DNA of 64,000 nucleotides from Planctomycetaceae bacterium (GTDB taxonomy: Bacteria; Planctomycetota; Phycisphaerae; UBA1845; UTPLA1), in NCBI GenBank assembly GCA_006969385.1, contig CP030884.1, positions 62,001 to 126,000 on the forward strand, given 5' to 3'. Of the stretch, positions 9,671 through 17,224 are shown in pieces. A program made the position numbers and the translations under genes. The notes beneath the pieces are model-generated. The model saw only the letters and a program-made list of their open reading frames with translations, did not search any database and was not told where the DNA came from. Each line of letters starts with the position of its first letter. Positions within the stretch are counted from its first letter, which is position 1.

Positions 9671-10640
9671 GCCGGAAAACGCCAACGAATTGCACGACGT
9701 ATCGACAGCCGACGAGGAATTTCTTGCGGATGTCATCGAAGGGCTATCGCGCAAGCCGCAGAAAACGATTTCCCCAAAATACCTCTACGACAAACGCGGC
9801 TCCGAGTTGTTCGACGACATCACCGAACTCGACGAGTATTACCCCACGCGCACCGAGCTTTCGATCATGCGGCAATATGCCGACGAGATGGCCGTCGCCA
9901 TCGGCCCCGCAGCGTTGCTCGTCGAATACGGTAGCGGCAGCAGCATGAAAACCGGTACGTTATTGAAGGCACTCAAGAACGTAACCGGCTATGTGCCCGT
10001 CGATATATCCGGCGAACATCTTGAGGAAGCCGCCCAGCGCATCGCTGCTGACTTCCCCGCTCTGCCGGTCTATCCCGTCTGCGCCGACTTCACACAACCT
10101 TTTGACCTGCCACCTGTCGAAGGTACCGTGCGCCAACGCGTGGCATACTTCCCCGGCTCGACCATCGGCAACTTCACGAAAGAACAAGCCGCCGACGTGC
10201 TCAAACACATTTGCGCTTTGATGGGCCCCGGCGGCGGGCTGCTGATCGGCGTTGATTTGGAAAAAGACCCCGAAGTTCTTAAACGCGCCTACGACGATAG
10301 TGAGGGCGTAACGGCGGAGTTCAATCTCAACCTTCTCGACCGCATGAACCGCGAACTCGATGCGAATTTTGATCGAGACGCGTTCGAACACCAGGCCCGC
10401 TACAACAGCGAGCTTCACCGTATCGAAATGCACATCGTTGCGGAGAAACCGCAGAAGGTAAGACTCGACGGCACCGAGATCACCTTCGACGCCGGCGAAT
10501 CCATCCACACCGAGAATTCGCACAAGTTCACCGAAGAGAGCTTCGCCGAACTCGCGCGTAAGGCCGGTTTCAAACTCATCAAAGTTTGGAAGGACCCGTG
10601 CGCATATTTCAGCGTGATGTATTTGGAAGTGGCCGAATAA
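9663..10640 (+). CDS. egtD: L-histidine N(alpha)-methyltransferase EgtD
   Basis: A SAM-dependent enzyme that trimethylates the alpha-amino group of histidine to hercynine, the substrate of EgtB. The 325-residue protein carries the SAM-binding VEYGSGSSMKT and the characteristic FPGSTIGNF segment, and its start (SPKYLYDKRGSELFDDI) is typical of the family. I choose ATG 9663, which overlaps the egtB stop in ATGCCTAA. A longer in-frame reading from 9546 runs through egtB and is unlikely. The overlap implies translation coupled to egtB. Together the two genes are enough for the core of ergothioneine synthesis, given a beta-lyase elsewhere. Confidence 0.94.
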   Translation: MPKPENANELHDVSTADEEFLADVIEGLSRKPQKTISPKYLYDKRGSELFDDITELDEYYPTRTELSIMRQYADEMAVAIGPAALLVEYGSGSSMKTGTLLKALKNVTGYVPVDISGEHLEEAAQRIAADFPALPVYPVCADFTQPFDLPPVEGTVRQRVAYFPGSTIGNFTKEQAADVLKHICALMGPGGGLLIGVDLEKDPEVLKRAYDDSEGVTAEFNLNLLDRMNRELDANFDRDAFEHQARYNSELHRIEMHIVAEKPQKVRLDGTEITFDAGESIHTENSHKFTEESFAELARKAGFKLIKVWKDPCAYFSVMYLEVAE

Positions 10641-10663
10641 CACCCAGTCGCAGAATTGAAACG

Positions 10664-10748
10664 GAGAGGGGGGGATTCGAACCCCCGGTACGTTTGACCG
10701 TACACATGCATTCCAAGCATGCACCTTAAACCACTCGGACACCTCTCC
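10664..10748 (-). tRNA. tRNA-Ser (anticodon GGA)
   Basis: The 85-base gene folds as a class II tRNA. The acceptor stem is GGAGAGG/CCTCTCC, the anticodon stem CATGC/GCATG encloses the 7-base loop TTGGAAT (anticodon GGA, reading UCC and UCU), a long variable arm follows, and the T-arm GGGGGTTCGAATCCCCC is intact. The CCA end is not encoded. Confidence 0.96.
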
Positions 10749-10893
10749 AAGATCGATGCCGGACCCTCAATTCTCGCCCCAAAACCGCCCCCGTCAAGGT
10801 TGGTAAGCCGTGGCCGCCCCGCTATATTCCGATTGGGTAACGGGCCCCGCCGGGCTCGCCCATTTCGTCGAACCGATCAACAGGAGCAGCATC

Positions 10894-11178
10894 ATGGTTA
10901 CCATCGGCATGAATTATAAAGTCGTCAGCGGCAAGGAAGAGACCTTCGAAAACGGCTTCCGCAAAGTCATCAAGGCGATGGCCGATATCGATGGCCACAC
11001 GCAAACCCGCATGTGCCGCGACATCGACGACCCGCAGATGTACGTGATCCTCTCCGAATGGAGCAACCGCGACGCCTTCGATCAATTCGTTGCGTCGGAT
11101 ACGTTCCGCAAAGTGACAGACTGGGGCAAAGAAGAACTGCTCGCCGGTCGTCCGTCGCACACGTATTACGATCATTAA
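10894..11178 (+). CDS. Small antibiotic-biosynthesis-monooxygenase (ABM) domain protein
   Basis: A 94-residue single-domain protein of the dimeric alpha-beta-barrel ABM superfamily (HmoA/YgiN-like). It shows the usual pattern of an N-terminal strand, a helix, the CRDIDDPQMYVILSEWSNRDAFDQF strand-helix segment and a closing helix. Family members act as quinol monooxygenases or heme-degrading enzymes, and many have no known activity. The start is ATG 10894 with a good AGGAGC Shine-Dalgarno; the frame is open further upstream, but that part is not conserved-looking. It sits alone after the tRNA gene. Confidence 0.85.
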   Translation: MVTIGMNYKVVSGKEETFENGFRKVIKAMADIDGHTQTRMCRDIDDPQMYVILSEWSNRDAFDQFVASDTFRKVTDWGKEELLAGRPSHTYYDH

Positions 11179-11302
11179 AAACGATCGACGCATTGAAGTA
11201 GACTTGAAAGAATGCATGTTAGGAGAGCCGGTGTCTTACCTGTTCGCACCGCGCCGAGACGGCAGTGCGGTCGTGAACCTAAATGCAGATGGATCTAACA
11301 CC

Positions 11303-11326
11303 GTGGCACCGGCTAATAGCCGGTGG
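11303..11326. repeat. Dispersed palindrome, CACCGGCTA type
   Basis: A perfect palindrome with 9-base arms (CACCGGCTA/TAGCCGGTG at 11307-11325) and a 1-base centre. Related copies lie at 12053-12071, 12418-12436 and 39334-39352. The rest of the 350-base gap 11179-11528 shows no supportable gene. Confidence 0.7.
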
Positions 11327-11528
11327 AAAAACTCATCTTGGCTAGCCGCACTCAGATACTTCTTGATGCAAGGCCAGGACAAAAGATTATCTAAGTGTTC
11401 TAGCAGAATGAGTCGTCGTAGCACCGCCGTCTCCGCGACAAAAAAAACGAGACGCCTGTGCCAGAGTCAATGATTCTTCTTGCCTGTCCGCTTCGTCACG
11501 CTACCGCAAGGCATCACCCTTATCGCTT

Positions 11529-11996
11529 ATGAACACCAGCGCCAGCCAACAACGCTCTTCGCGCCGCAGTTGGCCTTACTTCCGCACCCCGCTGCCGATC
11601 TTTTTGTTGGTGATGCTGCCCGTCAATGGGCTCATGCTGTTCGTACTTCTGTCGCGTTCGGAAGATTGGCAAAAATGGTCCGCCGGGTTGGTGCACGCCC
11701 TGTCTTTGTACGCTCTCTATCGCGGCTACTTGGTTCGACTCGCTATCACAGAAACGGGCGTGTGCTTGCGGCGCTTGTTTGGTTCGATCGAATTGAAGTG
11801 GAACGAAATAAATCAACTCGGCGAATACATCCCCGGCGGCGGCCTGGGCGCGACGGAGTATGTATACATTACCAAACACGACCACCCGCCTGCCGGCAAA
11901 TGGGATATCGACGAGAATACCATCCAGGTACAAGCTCAAGTGGGATTGTTAGAGCACTTAAAAAAAACGCGCGCCGAGGCCAAGAATAACTCGTAA
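11529..11996 (+). CDS. Small inner-membrane protein with a PH-like C-terminal part
   Basis: A 155-residue protein. Two hydrophobic segments (about 23-43 and 50-70) are followed by a soluble domain of about 80 residues whose pattern (LAITETGVCLRRLFGSIELKWNEI) resembles bacterial pleckstrin-homology-like (bPH) membrane proteins, in which a strand-rich domain follows a membrane hairpin. No catalytic motif is visible. The coding frame is flanked by repeat-bearing intergenic DNA on both sides, so it is probably a single-gene unit. Function unknown. Confidence 0.65.
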   Translation: MNTSASQQRSSRRSWPYFRTPLPIFLLVMLPVNGLMLFVLLSRSEDWQKWSAGLVHALSLYALYRGYLVRLAITETGVCLRRLFGSIELKWNEINQLGEYIPGGGLGATEYVYITKHDHPPAGKWDIDENTIQVQAQVGLLEHLKKTRAEAKNNS

Positions 11997-12009
11997 GGTT
12001 TGGCTTACA

Positions 12010-12457
12010 CCACTTCACGAATGACTGCAACCGTCCATGATTTGTGAGCATCCACCGGCTATTGGCCGGTGCCTCAGCGCAGCGATCAATCTCAATCGCG
12101 AACTGGCCTAAACCGATTTGACGATTACGTTTTACACTCGAAGTTAACGAATATAAACGCGGCGAGGTTTAAGAAACTGCCAAAGCCCGACAAGCAATGC
12201 CACAAAGAGCAAGCCTCGCCATCGAGGAATACAACGGTCACCAACATGTGCCGGAGGCACCAATAGACAATAGCCCAGCGTTTCAACGCTGGGTAAACGA
12301 CATCATAAACAAATCATGCCGGAGGTATGATGGGAATCGACCAAATACGAATAGACTCGACAAACGAAAATAGACCGCTTCACCAATGATTGCGCCGCTG
12401 GATGATTTGTCAGCATCCACCGGCTATTAGCCGGTGCCACAGCACAGCAATCTCTCA
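12010..12457. repeat. Intergenic repeat block: imperfect 85-base direct repeat plus hairpins
   Basis: The 490-base gap 11997-12488 holds two related copies, 12010-12094 and 12375-12457. They share the order CC(A/G)CTTCAC, TGATTTGT, GCATCCACCGGCTATT(G/A)GCCGGTGCC, CAGC and ATC. Between them lie three more hairpins: GTGCC-GGA-GGCAC (12248-12260), CCCAGCGTT-TC-AACGCTGGG (12274-12293) and ATCATGCC-GGA-GGTATGAT (12313-12331). The small-triloop plus CCCAG-hairpin pattern recurs in the array at 26269-26616. No protein-coding frame is credible here. Confidence 0.75.
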
Positions 12458-12488
12458 AAAAAGTGAAATGGTCTAAACAAATCCTAAA

Positions 12489-13349
12489 TCAACCTTTTTC
12501 CGCCCCACCCACTTCAAACACCTCACCATCTTCCGGTTGCGGCGTATAACTCAACTTCGACGGGTCGTACCCGTTCTCACACAACCGTCGCAAGATGCCA
12601 TCGAGCACATCCGCCTCCAACGTCGGCGTGCGCGACAATATCCATAAATACCCGCGCTTCGGCTGCCCCACCACCGCGTATTCGTATTCGTCGCCCAGAT
12701 CGATCACCCAATAATCCGCCTTGAGCGGCCAGATGAACTGCACCTTCCATTGCGTATTTTTGGTGTTTTCCACCAACCACGCCTTAGCCGTGCTATCGGT
12801 CGGGTCGCCGTTAAGCGTGTCTTCGAACCCTGTATTGCGCACCCGGATGATGTCGCCATCGAGTTCGTAATGCGCCACGACGCCCACGATACCGCGCTGA
12901 AACGTACTGTCGTAGCGGGCGATCTCATACCACTTGCCCATATACCGATCGATATCAACCGAGGGTACCGTCCGCAGTGGACCGTCCGCGATCGGCGGCA
13001 GCGGTTTGGGCTTCGCGACTGTTGTCTTTTTTTCGTTACGCGATGAATCTTCCTCCGCGACTCGCGTCACCGCAGATGCCGAGACCGACATCGTGCGCGG
13101 AGGCGACGCCGCTTCACCCGTATCGCTGATCAGCAACGGCCCGTCGTCCTGCGACGCGTCCTTTGCCGCGCTGTCATCACGACTCCCACTCGCATCCGCC
13201 CGGTCGGTCGTCGCCGTGACGCTACCGCGCTGCTCCGCTGCCATATCGTCATCTTTTCGATCGGCGTATTCGCAACCGCTAACGCAACCCATGACAAGCA
13301 TCAGCGCAAGCGCATACGAGACCAATCGTTGTTCAAAACCAATACTCAT
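12489..13349 (-). CDS. Lipocalin-family lipoprotein (Blc-like)
   Basis: A 286-residue lipoprotein: a signal peptide ends at lipobox VSGC (C26), then about 80 low-complexity acidic and serine-rich residues, then a lipocalin barrel (about 115-275). The family signature is clear: VPSVDIDRYMGKWYEIARYD, GVVAHYELDGDIIRVRNTG and the later DYEYAVVGQPKRGYLWILSR segment. Bacterial lipocalins (Blc) bind fatty acids or lysophospholipids and help in membrane stress. The disordered linker between lipid anchor and barrel is longer than in E. coli Blc. It reads in the same direction as the selenoprotein gene 43 bases upstream, so the two may share a transcript. Confidence 0.9.
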   Translation of the reverse strand: MSIGFEQRLVSYALALMLVMGCVSGCEYADRKDDDMAAEQRGSVTATTDRADASGSRDDSAAKDASQDDGPLLISDTGEAASPPRTMSVSASAVTRVAEEDSSRNEKKTTVAKPKPLPPIADGPLRTVPSVDIDRYMGKWYEIARYDSTFQRGIVGVVAHYELDGDIIRVRNTGFEDTLNGDPTDSTAKAWLVENTKNTQWKVQFIWPLKADYWVIDLGDEYEYAVVGQPKRGYLWILSRTPTLEADVLDGILRRLCENGYDPSKLSYTPQPEDGEVFEVGGAEKG

Positions 13350-13392
13350 GGGTAGTTAATTCCTTGCAACTCATCCGCGCGAATCACCGCCG

Positions 13393-13605
13393 CTACAACT
13401 GGCTCAAAACTTCATTCGTCTCGGGAAAGCGACCGGTTTCGTGTTTGCTGTAGATGCGTTTCCCATCGACCACGACATCGAAGATGCCGCCGCCTCCGGC
13501 GATTAGCTCCGCATCGACACCCTTCGCCTTTTTGATCTCAGCAGCCAAACTGGCCGCCTTGGGTCGATAGTTTCACTCGTTGCAATATGTGATCGAAATG
13601 TGCAT
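13393..13605 (-). CDS. SelW-like (Rdx family) selenoprotein, UGA read as selenocysteine
   Basis: The frame runs ATG (13605) to TAG (13393), 70 codons, with one internal TGA at 13575-13573 (codon 11). Read as selenocysteine it gives ITYCNEUNYRPKA, i.e. the CxxU redox motif (C8, U11) of SelW/SelT/Rdx proteins. The rest has the usual thioredoxin-like pattern, GGGGIFDVVVDGKRIYSK followed by GRFP. The 59 codons after the TGA carry conserved family features and no further stop, and no start codon follows the TGA that could rescue them. An AAAGGA Shine-Dalgarno sits 5 bases before the ATG. A SECIS-like hairpin follows the TGA (see next entry). Ordinary gene callers would miss this gene. The alternative is a pseudogene, which I consider unlikely. 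Confidence 0.85.
13540..13558 (-). promoter_or_regulatory. Candidate bacterial SECIS element of the SelW-like gene
   Basis: On the mRNA, bases 15-33 after the UGA form a 7-bp stem, GGCGGCC with GGCUGCU (two G-U pairs), closing the loop AGUUU. The loop guanine is the second loop base, followed by U, and lies 23 bases after the UGA. Bacterial SECIS elements need a small apical loop with G among its first two bases, about 16-37 bases downstream of the UGA, so this fits. It lies within the coding sequence, as expected for bacteria. Confidence 0.65.
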
Positions 13606-13876
13606 GGCGTTCCTTTCGTCGTATCGGGCTAATTTTGCATTCGCCTACGGGCATTCTAGCCTGTTCTTCCTATTTCGGATGAAATTCGTTTAATCCGCCG
13701 CCAACGGATAAAACCCGCGTAAAAGCGTGATAACAAGGTCGATTTCCACACTTGCAAGTCGCACACGCCTCAGCGGAATCTACCCGCACCGTCCGTCATC
13801 ACCGATAAACCGAACGATGTGCCGATCTCAACCGTATGCAGCATCGGATCGTAGTCAACGGAGCGCGCAACGAGAC

Positions 13877-14389
13877 ATGCGAGACGCATCCCCGCAGCCA
13901 AGTTCGATAACCCCCGCAGCGCCGAGCCAAACGCAAACGCCCCGTCGCCCACGCTTCGGGTTCGCCGCGCGCCTGTTCATTATGGCCGCGCTGCTCGGTG
14001 GCGTATGGCTTGCCACGACCGTCATGGGGCAGCCCGCGTTCGAGTGGCGCACAACATTCGACGCCGCCCATGCCGAAGCGACCGACCGCAAAATACCGAT
14101 CCTGCTCGACTTCTGGGGTGCCTACTGCCCGCCCTGCCGCATGCTCGACATCCGCATCTTCGCCGACGAAGCCGTTGCCGCCGTTATCGCCACGCACTGC
14201 GTGCCATACAAAGTCGACGTGACCAACGCCGGCCCCACCAGCGACGCGGGCGCGCTGGCCGCAAAGTTCAACGTGCAAGTCACGCCCACCGTCATGCTGA
14301 TCGATTCGCAAACATTGGACCCGATCGCGAAAGCAACCTCGGAAGACTTGGCCGACGCGGCGGCGTTTAAGCGGTTCCTGCAAAGATAA
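13877..14389 (+). CDS. Membrane-anchored thioredoxin-like protein (CPPC)
   Basis: About 170 residues: a polar N-terminus, one membrane segment (LFIMAALLGGVWLATTVMG), then a thioredoxin fold with the active site WGAYCPPCRMLD and a cis-proline loop (QVTPTVMLID). The anchor orientation puts the redox domain outside the cytoplasm. CPPC resembles TlpA/DsbD-type reductants more than DsbA. The start is uncertain: the frame is open from 13727, but the stretch before the chosen ATG 13877 looks non-conserved, and ATG 13817 is another option. It diverges from the selenoprotein gene across about 270 bases and converges on the zinc-ribbon operon at 14400. Confidence 0.8.
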   Translation: MRDASPQPSSITPAAPSQTQTPRRPRFGFAARLFIMAALLGGVWLATTVMGQPAFEWRTTFDAAHAEATDRKIPILLDFWGAYCPPCRMLDIRIFADEAVAAVIATHCVPYKVDVTNAGPTSDAGALAAKFNVQVTPTVMLIDSQTLDPIAKATSEDLADAAAFKRFLQR

Positions 14390-14399
14390 CGCCGGGCAC

Positions 14400-15002
14400 T
14401 CATCGATTCATCTTCGCCCCACATTCGCCACAAAACTTGGCGAACTCGTTCATCACCTTGCTGCAACTCGGACATGCCAACACCTTTAACAACGCGGGCG
14501 ATTCAACGTGGTGGCCAACAATCCGCCACGCTCCCGTACTTTTGGTGAGAGAGTATTTCACCTGTCCCTGACCGTGCTCGAACGTACAGTTGTATATAAA
14601 GTAGGCCGTGCTGCCGCTTGTTGCCTCATTTACGTTAAACGACAACATCGTTTTGCTTTGCAGCTTGCCAAGTTGCGAAAAGATCGTTGATTCAAGCTCC
14701 GTGAAATCCGCCTGCGAGTTGAGAAGCTTCCATTCGGGACCGATCGCTTGATACGCCACTTCGTAATCCTCCGCGTCGAGCCGCGCTTGAAACGCATTCA
14801 CCGCTTGCTCGACCTCGGCCTGGCTGCTCGTATAGAACCAGTAGAGCCCGCCGCCACATAACAACACGAGCACAAACAACCCCGTCCCGCCGACGAACAG
14901 CCAGCGCACGCCGCTCGATGATTTACCGGAGTTCTCATCCGCCATTGCAGAAGGCACCGTCGGTACCATCGGTGGCGGTGCTGGTCGTGCGTCGCTTTGC
15001 AT
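14400..15002 (-). CDS. Single-pass membrane protein with C-terminal zinc ribbon
   Basis: A 200-residue protein: a proline-rich cytoplasmic start, one membrane helix (about 33-56), an extracytoplasmic domain of about 110 residues resembling the small cystatin/NTF2-like folds of DUF4864-type proteins, and a C-terminal CPSCSKV...FCGECG zinc ribbon. I chose ATG 15002 because AAGGAAGG sits about 9 bases upstream; a start at 15053 is possible. It is the last gene of a five-gene minus-strand run but lies 50 bases after its neighbour, and its ribbon sequence differs from the four upstream genes. Function unknown. Confidence 0.7.
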   Translation of the reverse strand: MQSDARPAPPPMVPTVPSAMADENSGKSSSGVRWLFVGGTGLFVLVLLCGGGLYWFYTSSQAEVEQAVNAFQARLDAEDYEVAYQAIGPEWKLLNSQADFTELESTIFSQLGKLQSKTMLSFNVNEATSGSTAYFIYNCTFEHGQGQVKYSLTKSTGAWRIVGHHVESPALLKVLACPSCSKVMNEFAKFCGECGAKMNR

Positions 15003-15052
15003 ATAGTGAAACCTTCCTTTTTCGTTCGCCGTCAGCCAGTCATACGCAAACA

Positions 15053-15571
15053 CTAAGCAATATCTACGGTTGATTCGACACGATGATTACAATCCGGACA
15101 CCTGCCCGATTCGTTACCCGTTAGATTATAACCGCAGCGTTGACAGTAACCTTTGGGGCGCTTGTGGCTCCTGCGCCATAGCAAAACGAATAGAGACCAC
15201 GCGACTAGGTTGGTCAGCCAATGAGGGATTAAAAGGAAAAGGTATTTCGCAATGGTTTGCGGCGCACCGAAATAAATGATCCTACCTGTTTGAGGATCGG
15301 CCGACACGCTCGATGCGCCGGTTTGGTTCTCGAAAATGGGTAACCTCCAACAATCCTCAAACCAATACCCCGGCAGCTTAAATGACGTTACGACGCCCCC
15401 GTCGACACCGTTGAAGGGTTGTTCATCCCAACGCAGGTTTACACCCTCCGAATTCACGAAGATGGAAACGTGTGAGAATGCTACGCCAGTAATGTAGCCG
15501 AAACCGGAAAAAAACCAGGCGGCGAACATTACGATCGCTACCAACAAAACTATCCGCCGATACCACTTCAC
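15053..15571 (-). CDS. Zinc-ribbon membrane protein, fourth of a coupled series
   Basis: About 172 residues: helix 1 near the N-terminus (about 5-30), an extracytoplasmic part of about 80 residues, helix 2 (about 112-135), then a C-terminal ribbon CQRCGYNLTGNESGRCPDC. I place the start at GTG 15571, which forms a GTGA overlap with the preceding stop. Starting at ATG 15607 would force a 40-base overlap through the neighbour's zinc ribbon. The GYxLxGNESG core between the two cysteine pairs recurs in the neighbours and is common in planctomycete hypothetical proteins. The ribbon would face the cytoplasm if both helices span the membrane. Function unknown. Confidence 0.75.
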   Translation of the reverse strand: MKWYRRIVLLVAIVMFAAWFFSGFGYITGVAFSHVSIFVNSEGVNLRWDEQPFNGVDGGVVTSFKLPGYWFEDCWRLPIFENQTGASSVSADPQTGRIIYFGAPQTIAKYLFLLIPHWLTNLVAWSLFVLLWRRSHKRPKGYCQRCGYNLTGNESGRCPDCNHRVESTVDIA

Positions 15572-15957
15572 GCCGTCATCTCCACAGCTTCGCCACATTC
15601 CGGGCACGTACCGCTCTCATTACCCTGCAGGTCGTAACCGCAAGGAATGCAAAGAAAAACATTCTCGTCGCGCAGGTTGCGTCTAAAGTGGCGTCGAATC
15701 TGCTTACCGAAGATGGCGAAACTTCCGACGAACGAACCGTATGCAAACACCGCAAGCAAGAAAACGTCGATCACCGATAACCCCGGATAGCCGACATAGT
15801 AGATGTAGCCGATCATCAATGGTGCCGCGATCAGGTTATACAGTAGCGCCACGCGGAGCTGATACTTTTGCAACACGGCGTCTTTCGCAGCTTCCGGATC
15901 TTGAAATCGTATCAACTCCGGAAACAAACGCGACCAGAATCGCACTTTAAAACTCAT
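15568..15957 (-). CDS. Zinc-ribbon membrane protein, third of a coupled series
   Basis: A 129-residue protein whose two close membrane helices (about 36-56 and 60-85) form a hairpin, followed by a basic stretch (KQIRRHFRRNLR) and a C-terminal ribbon CIPCGYDLQGNESGTCPEC. Unlike its neighbours it has almost no extracytoplasmic domain. ATG 15957 overlaps the preceding stop as ATGA; the longer start at 15993 would re-read the upstream ribbon. The basic stretch places the ribbon in the cytoplasm by the positive-inside rule. Function unknown. Confidence 0.75.
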   Translation of the reverse strand: MSFKVRFWSRLFPELIRFQDPEAAKDAVLQKYQLRVALLYNLIAAPLMIGYIYYVGYPGLSVIDVFLLAVFAYGSFVGSFAIFGKQIRRHFRRNLRDENVFLCIPCGYDLQGNESGTCPECGEAVEMTA

Positions 15958-16502
15958 GCGGTATCTTCCTTTCGGGTGCCGCATTCCGGGCACTTGCCGC
16001 TTTCATTGCCGTGCAGGTCGTAACCGCATTGCCCACACGGATGTAACACTCGCCGTCGCATACGCCGGTGACGGTAGCGGCGCACGAAAAAGATGACGGG
16101 GTAAAGGGCGAACGCGGCGGCGAGCGTAACGTAGCGCACCTCGACCCGCCAAACGGCCCCCGACCATGGCCCCTTGCCAGTCCGTAGCGTTATCGCGTCG
16201 TAGTGATAAGCCATAACCCAGACATCGAATTTGACCGACCCCGTTGGGCCGGCGGAGTCGTCAGGGGCTTTGAGTTGCCCCGCCACGCCACCGATTGATA
16301 CGCACTCGCGATCGAAGTGAACTCTACCATCCGCCCCCAAATGCTCCAGCAAACTGCACGTCGCATACGCCTTGGAAACCGTACCGTCTTGCTTGGGCAA
16401 AAAGCGGAATGCGGGGTTCCAAACACCCAACCAGCTGCTCGTCGCGACTGCCGAGAACAGCATGAGAAGCGCGATTGCGGAATAATGCAGCCACTTGCCC
16501 AT
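15954..16502 (-). CDS. Zinc-ribbon membrane protein, second of a coupled series
   Basis: A 182-residue protein: helix 1 (about 7-27), an extracytoplasmic domain of about 90 residues, helix 2 (about 122-142), a strongly basic RRYRHRRMRRR stretch, and a C-terminal ribbon CGQCGYDLHGNESGKCPEC. The start ATG 16502 shares its A with the preceding stop (TGATG). The basic stretch puts the ribbon in the cytoplasm. The outside domain shows no similarity I can recognise to those of the neighbouring genes, although the architecture is the same. Function unknown. Confidence 0.75.
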   Translation of the reverse strand: MGKWLHYSAIALLMLFSAVATSSWLGVWNPAFRFLPKQDGTVSKAYATCSLLEHLGADGRVHFDRECVSIGGVAGQLKAPDDSAGPTGSVKFDVWVMAYHYDAITLRTGKGPWSGAVWRVEVRYVTLAAAFALYPVIFFVRRYRHRRMRRRVLHPCGQCGYDLHGNESGKCPECGTRKEDTA

Positions 16503-17119
16503 CAGGGCGCGACCTCTGTATCTATTTGTCGCGTTGCCGCAGTTCCACATTCGGGACAGGTGCCGGATTCGTTGCCGGTCAGGTCATAGCGGCATTTTGA
16601 ACAATGACCAACTGGTACACTTCGTCGCCGAACCACCTTTACAATGAACGGCGCGACACAAATGAATGAAACCACCGTCGGCAACCAGAATGGTATCCAT
16701 ACGCGCCAAGACACGTCACCCGGGCGCAAGCGTTCATTGTTGAGAAATTTCTCGAGCGTAGTCGTATGTTCGTCCCTCGCCTTTCCAACCTCGACATGAA
16801 TTCTCGGCCAACGCAAGCCTAATTGAAAGCGATAGTATTTAGTGGCTTGACCGATTGGAACCGGTGGAAATTGCACGCGATTGAGACGATTCCCCGAGCC
16901 GCGGTCTATTATTATCCAGCCCGTATCAATCAGATTTCTTACCTCCACAGCACCAGAACCAAGCATAACGATCAAGCGATCATTGTTTCTACTATCGAGA
17001 GGACACCACGTATAAAGAAAGCTAAACACCCAGCCGCCAAGCGAAAGCAAGAATAAAGTAGTCCAAACGACCACCCACGCTTTACGCGCTCGCCGTTTGG
17101 TTCTCAAACTAATACGCAT
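16502..17119 (-). CDS. Zinc-ribbon membrane protein, first of a coupled series
   Basis: A 205-residue protein: a basic start, helix 1 (about 14-36), an extracytoplasmic domain of about 110 residues, helix 2 (about 148-170), basic residues, and a C-terminal ribbon CSKCRYDLTGNESGTCPEC. The start is probably ATG 17119; ATG 17149 is also in frame. It heads the minus-strand run and diverges from the gene at 17225, so the promoter should lie in the gap of about 100 bases between them. Function unknown. Confidence 0.75.
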   Translation of the reverse strand: MRISLRTKRRARKAWVVVWTTLFLLSLGGWVFSFLYTWCPLDSRNNDRLIVMLGSGAVEVRNLIDTGWIIIDRGSGNRLNRVQFPPVPIGQATKYYRFQLGLRWPRIHVEVGKARDEHTTTLEKFLNNERLRPGDVSWRVWIPFWLPTVVSFICVAPFIVKVVRRRSVPVGHCSKCRYDLTGNESGTCPECGTAATRQIDTEVAP

Positions 17120-17224
17120 ATTCGGCCCCGCATTTGTTGCACATTCCAAACATCATTCCATTCACATTCTACCCGACTCCCCCGTCTGGCCACCGCCCCG
17201 CCTTAGCGCATAATAACCTGCCAC

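Noticed and set aside
11204..11473. Plus-strand frame of 89 codons
   Set aside because: It runs through the CACCGGCTA palindrome, has a low-complexity basic composition and no family resemblance.
13393..13605. Reading the SelW-like gene as a pseudogene or sequencing error
   Set aside because: The stop is TGA exactly at the redox position, the downstream codons keep the family core and a SECIS-like hairpin follows. A genome without selenocysteine machinery would reopen this.
15572..15607. Upstream ATG start for the fourth zinc-ribbon gene
   Set aside because: It would translate the neighbour's zinc-ribbon codons in another frame; the GTGA overlap at 15571 gives a sensible N-terminus.
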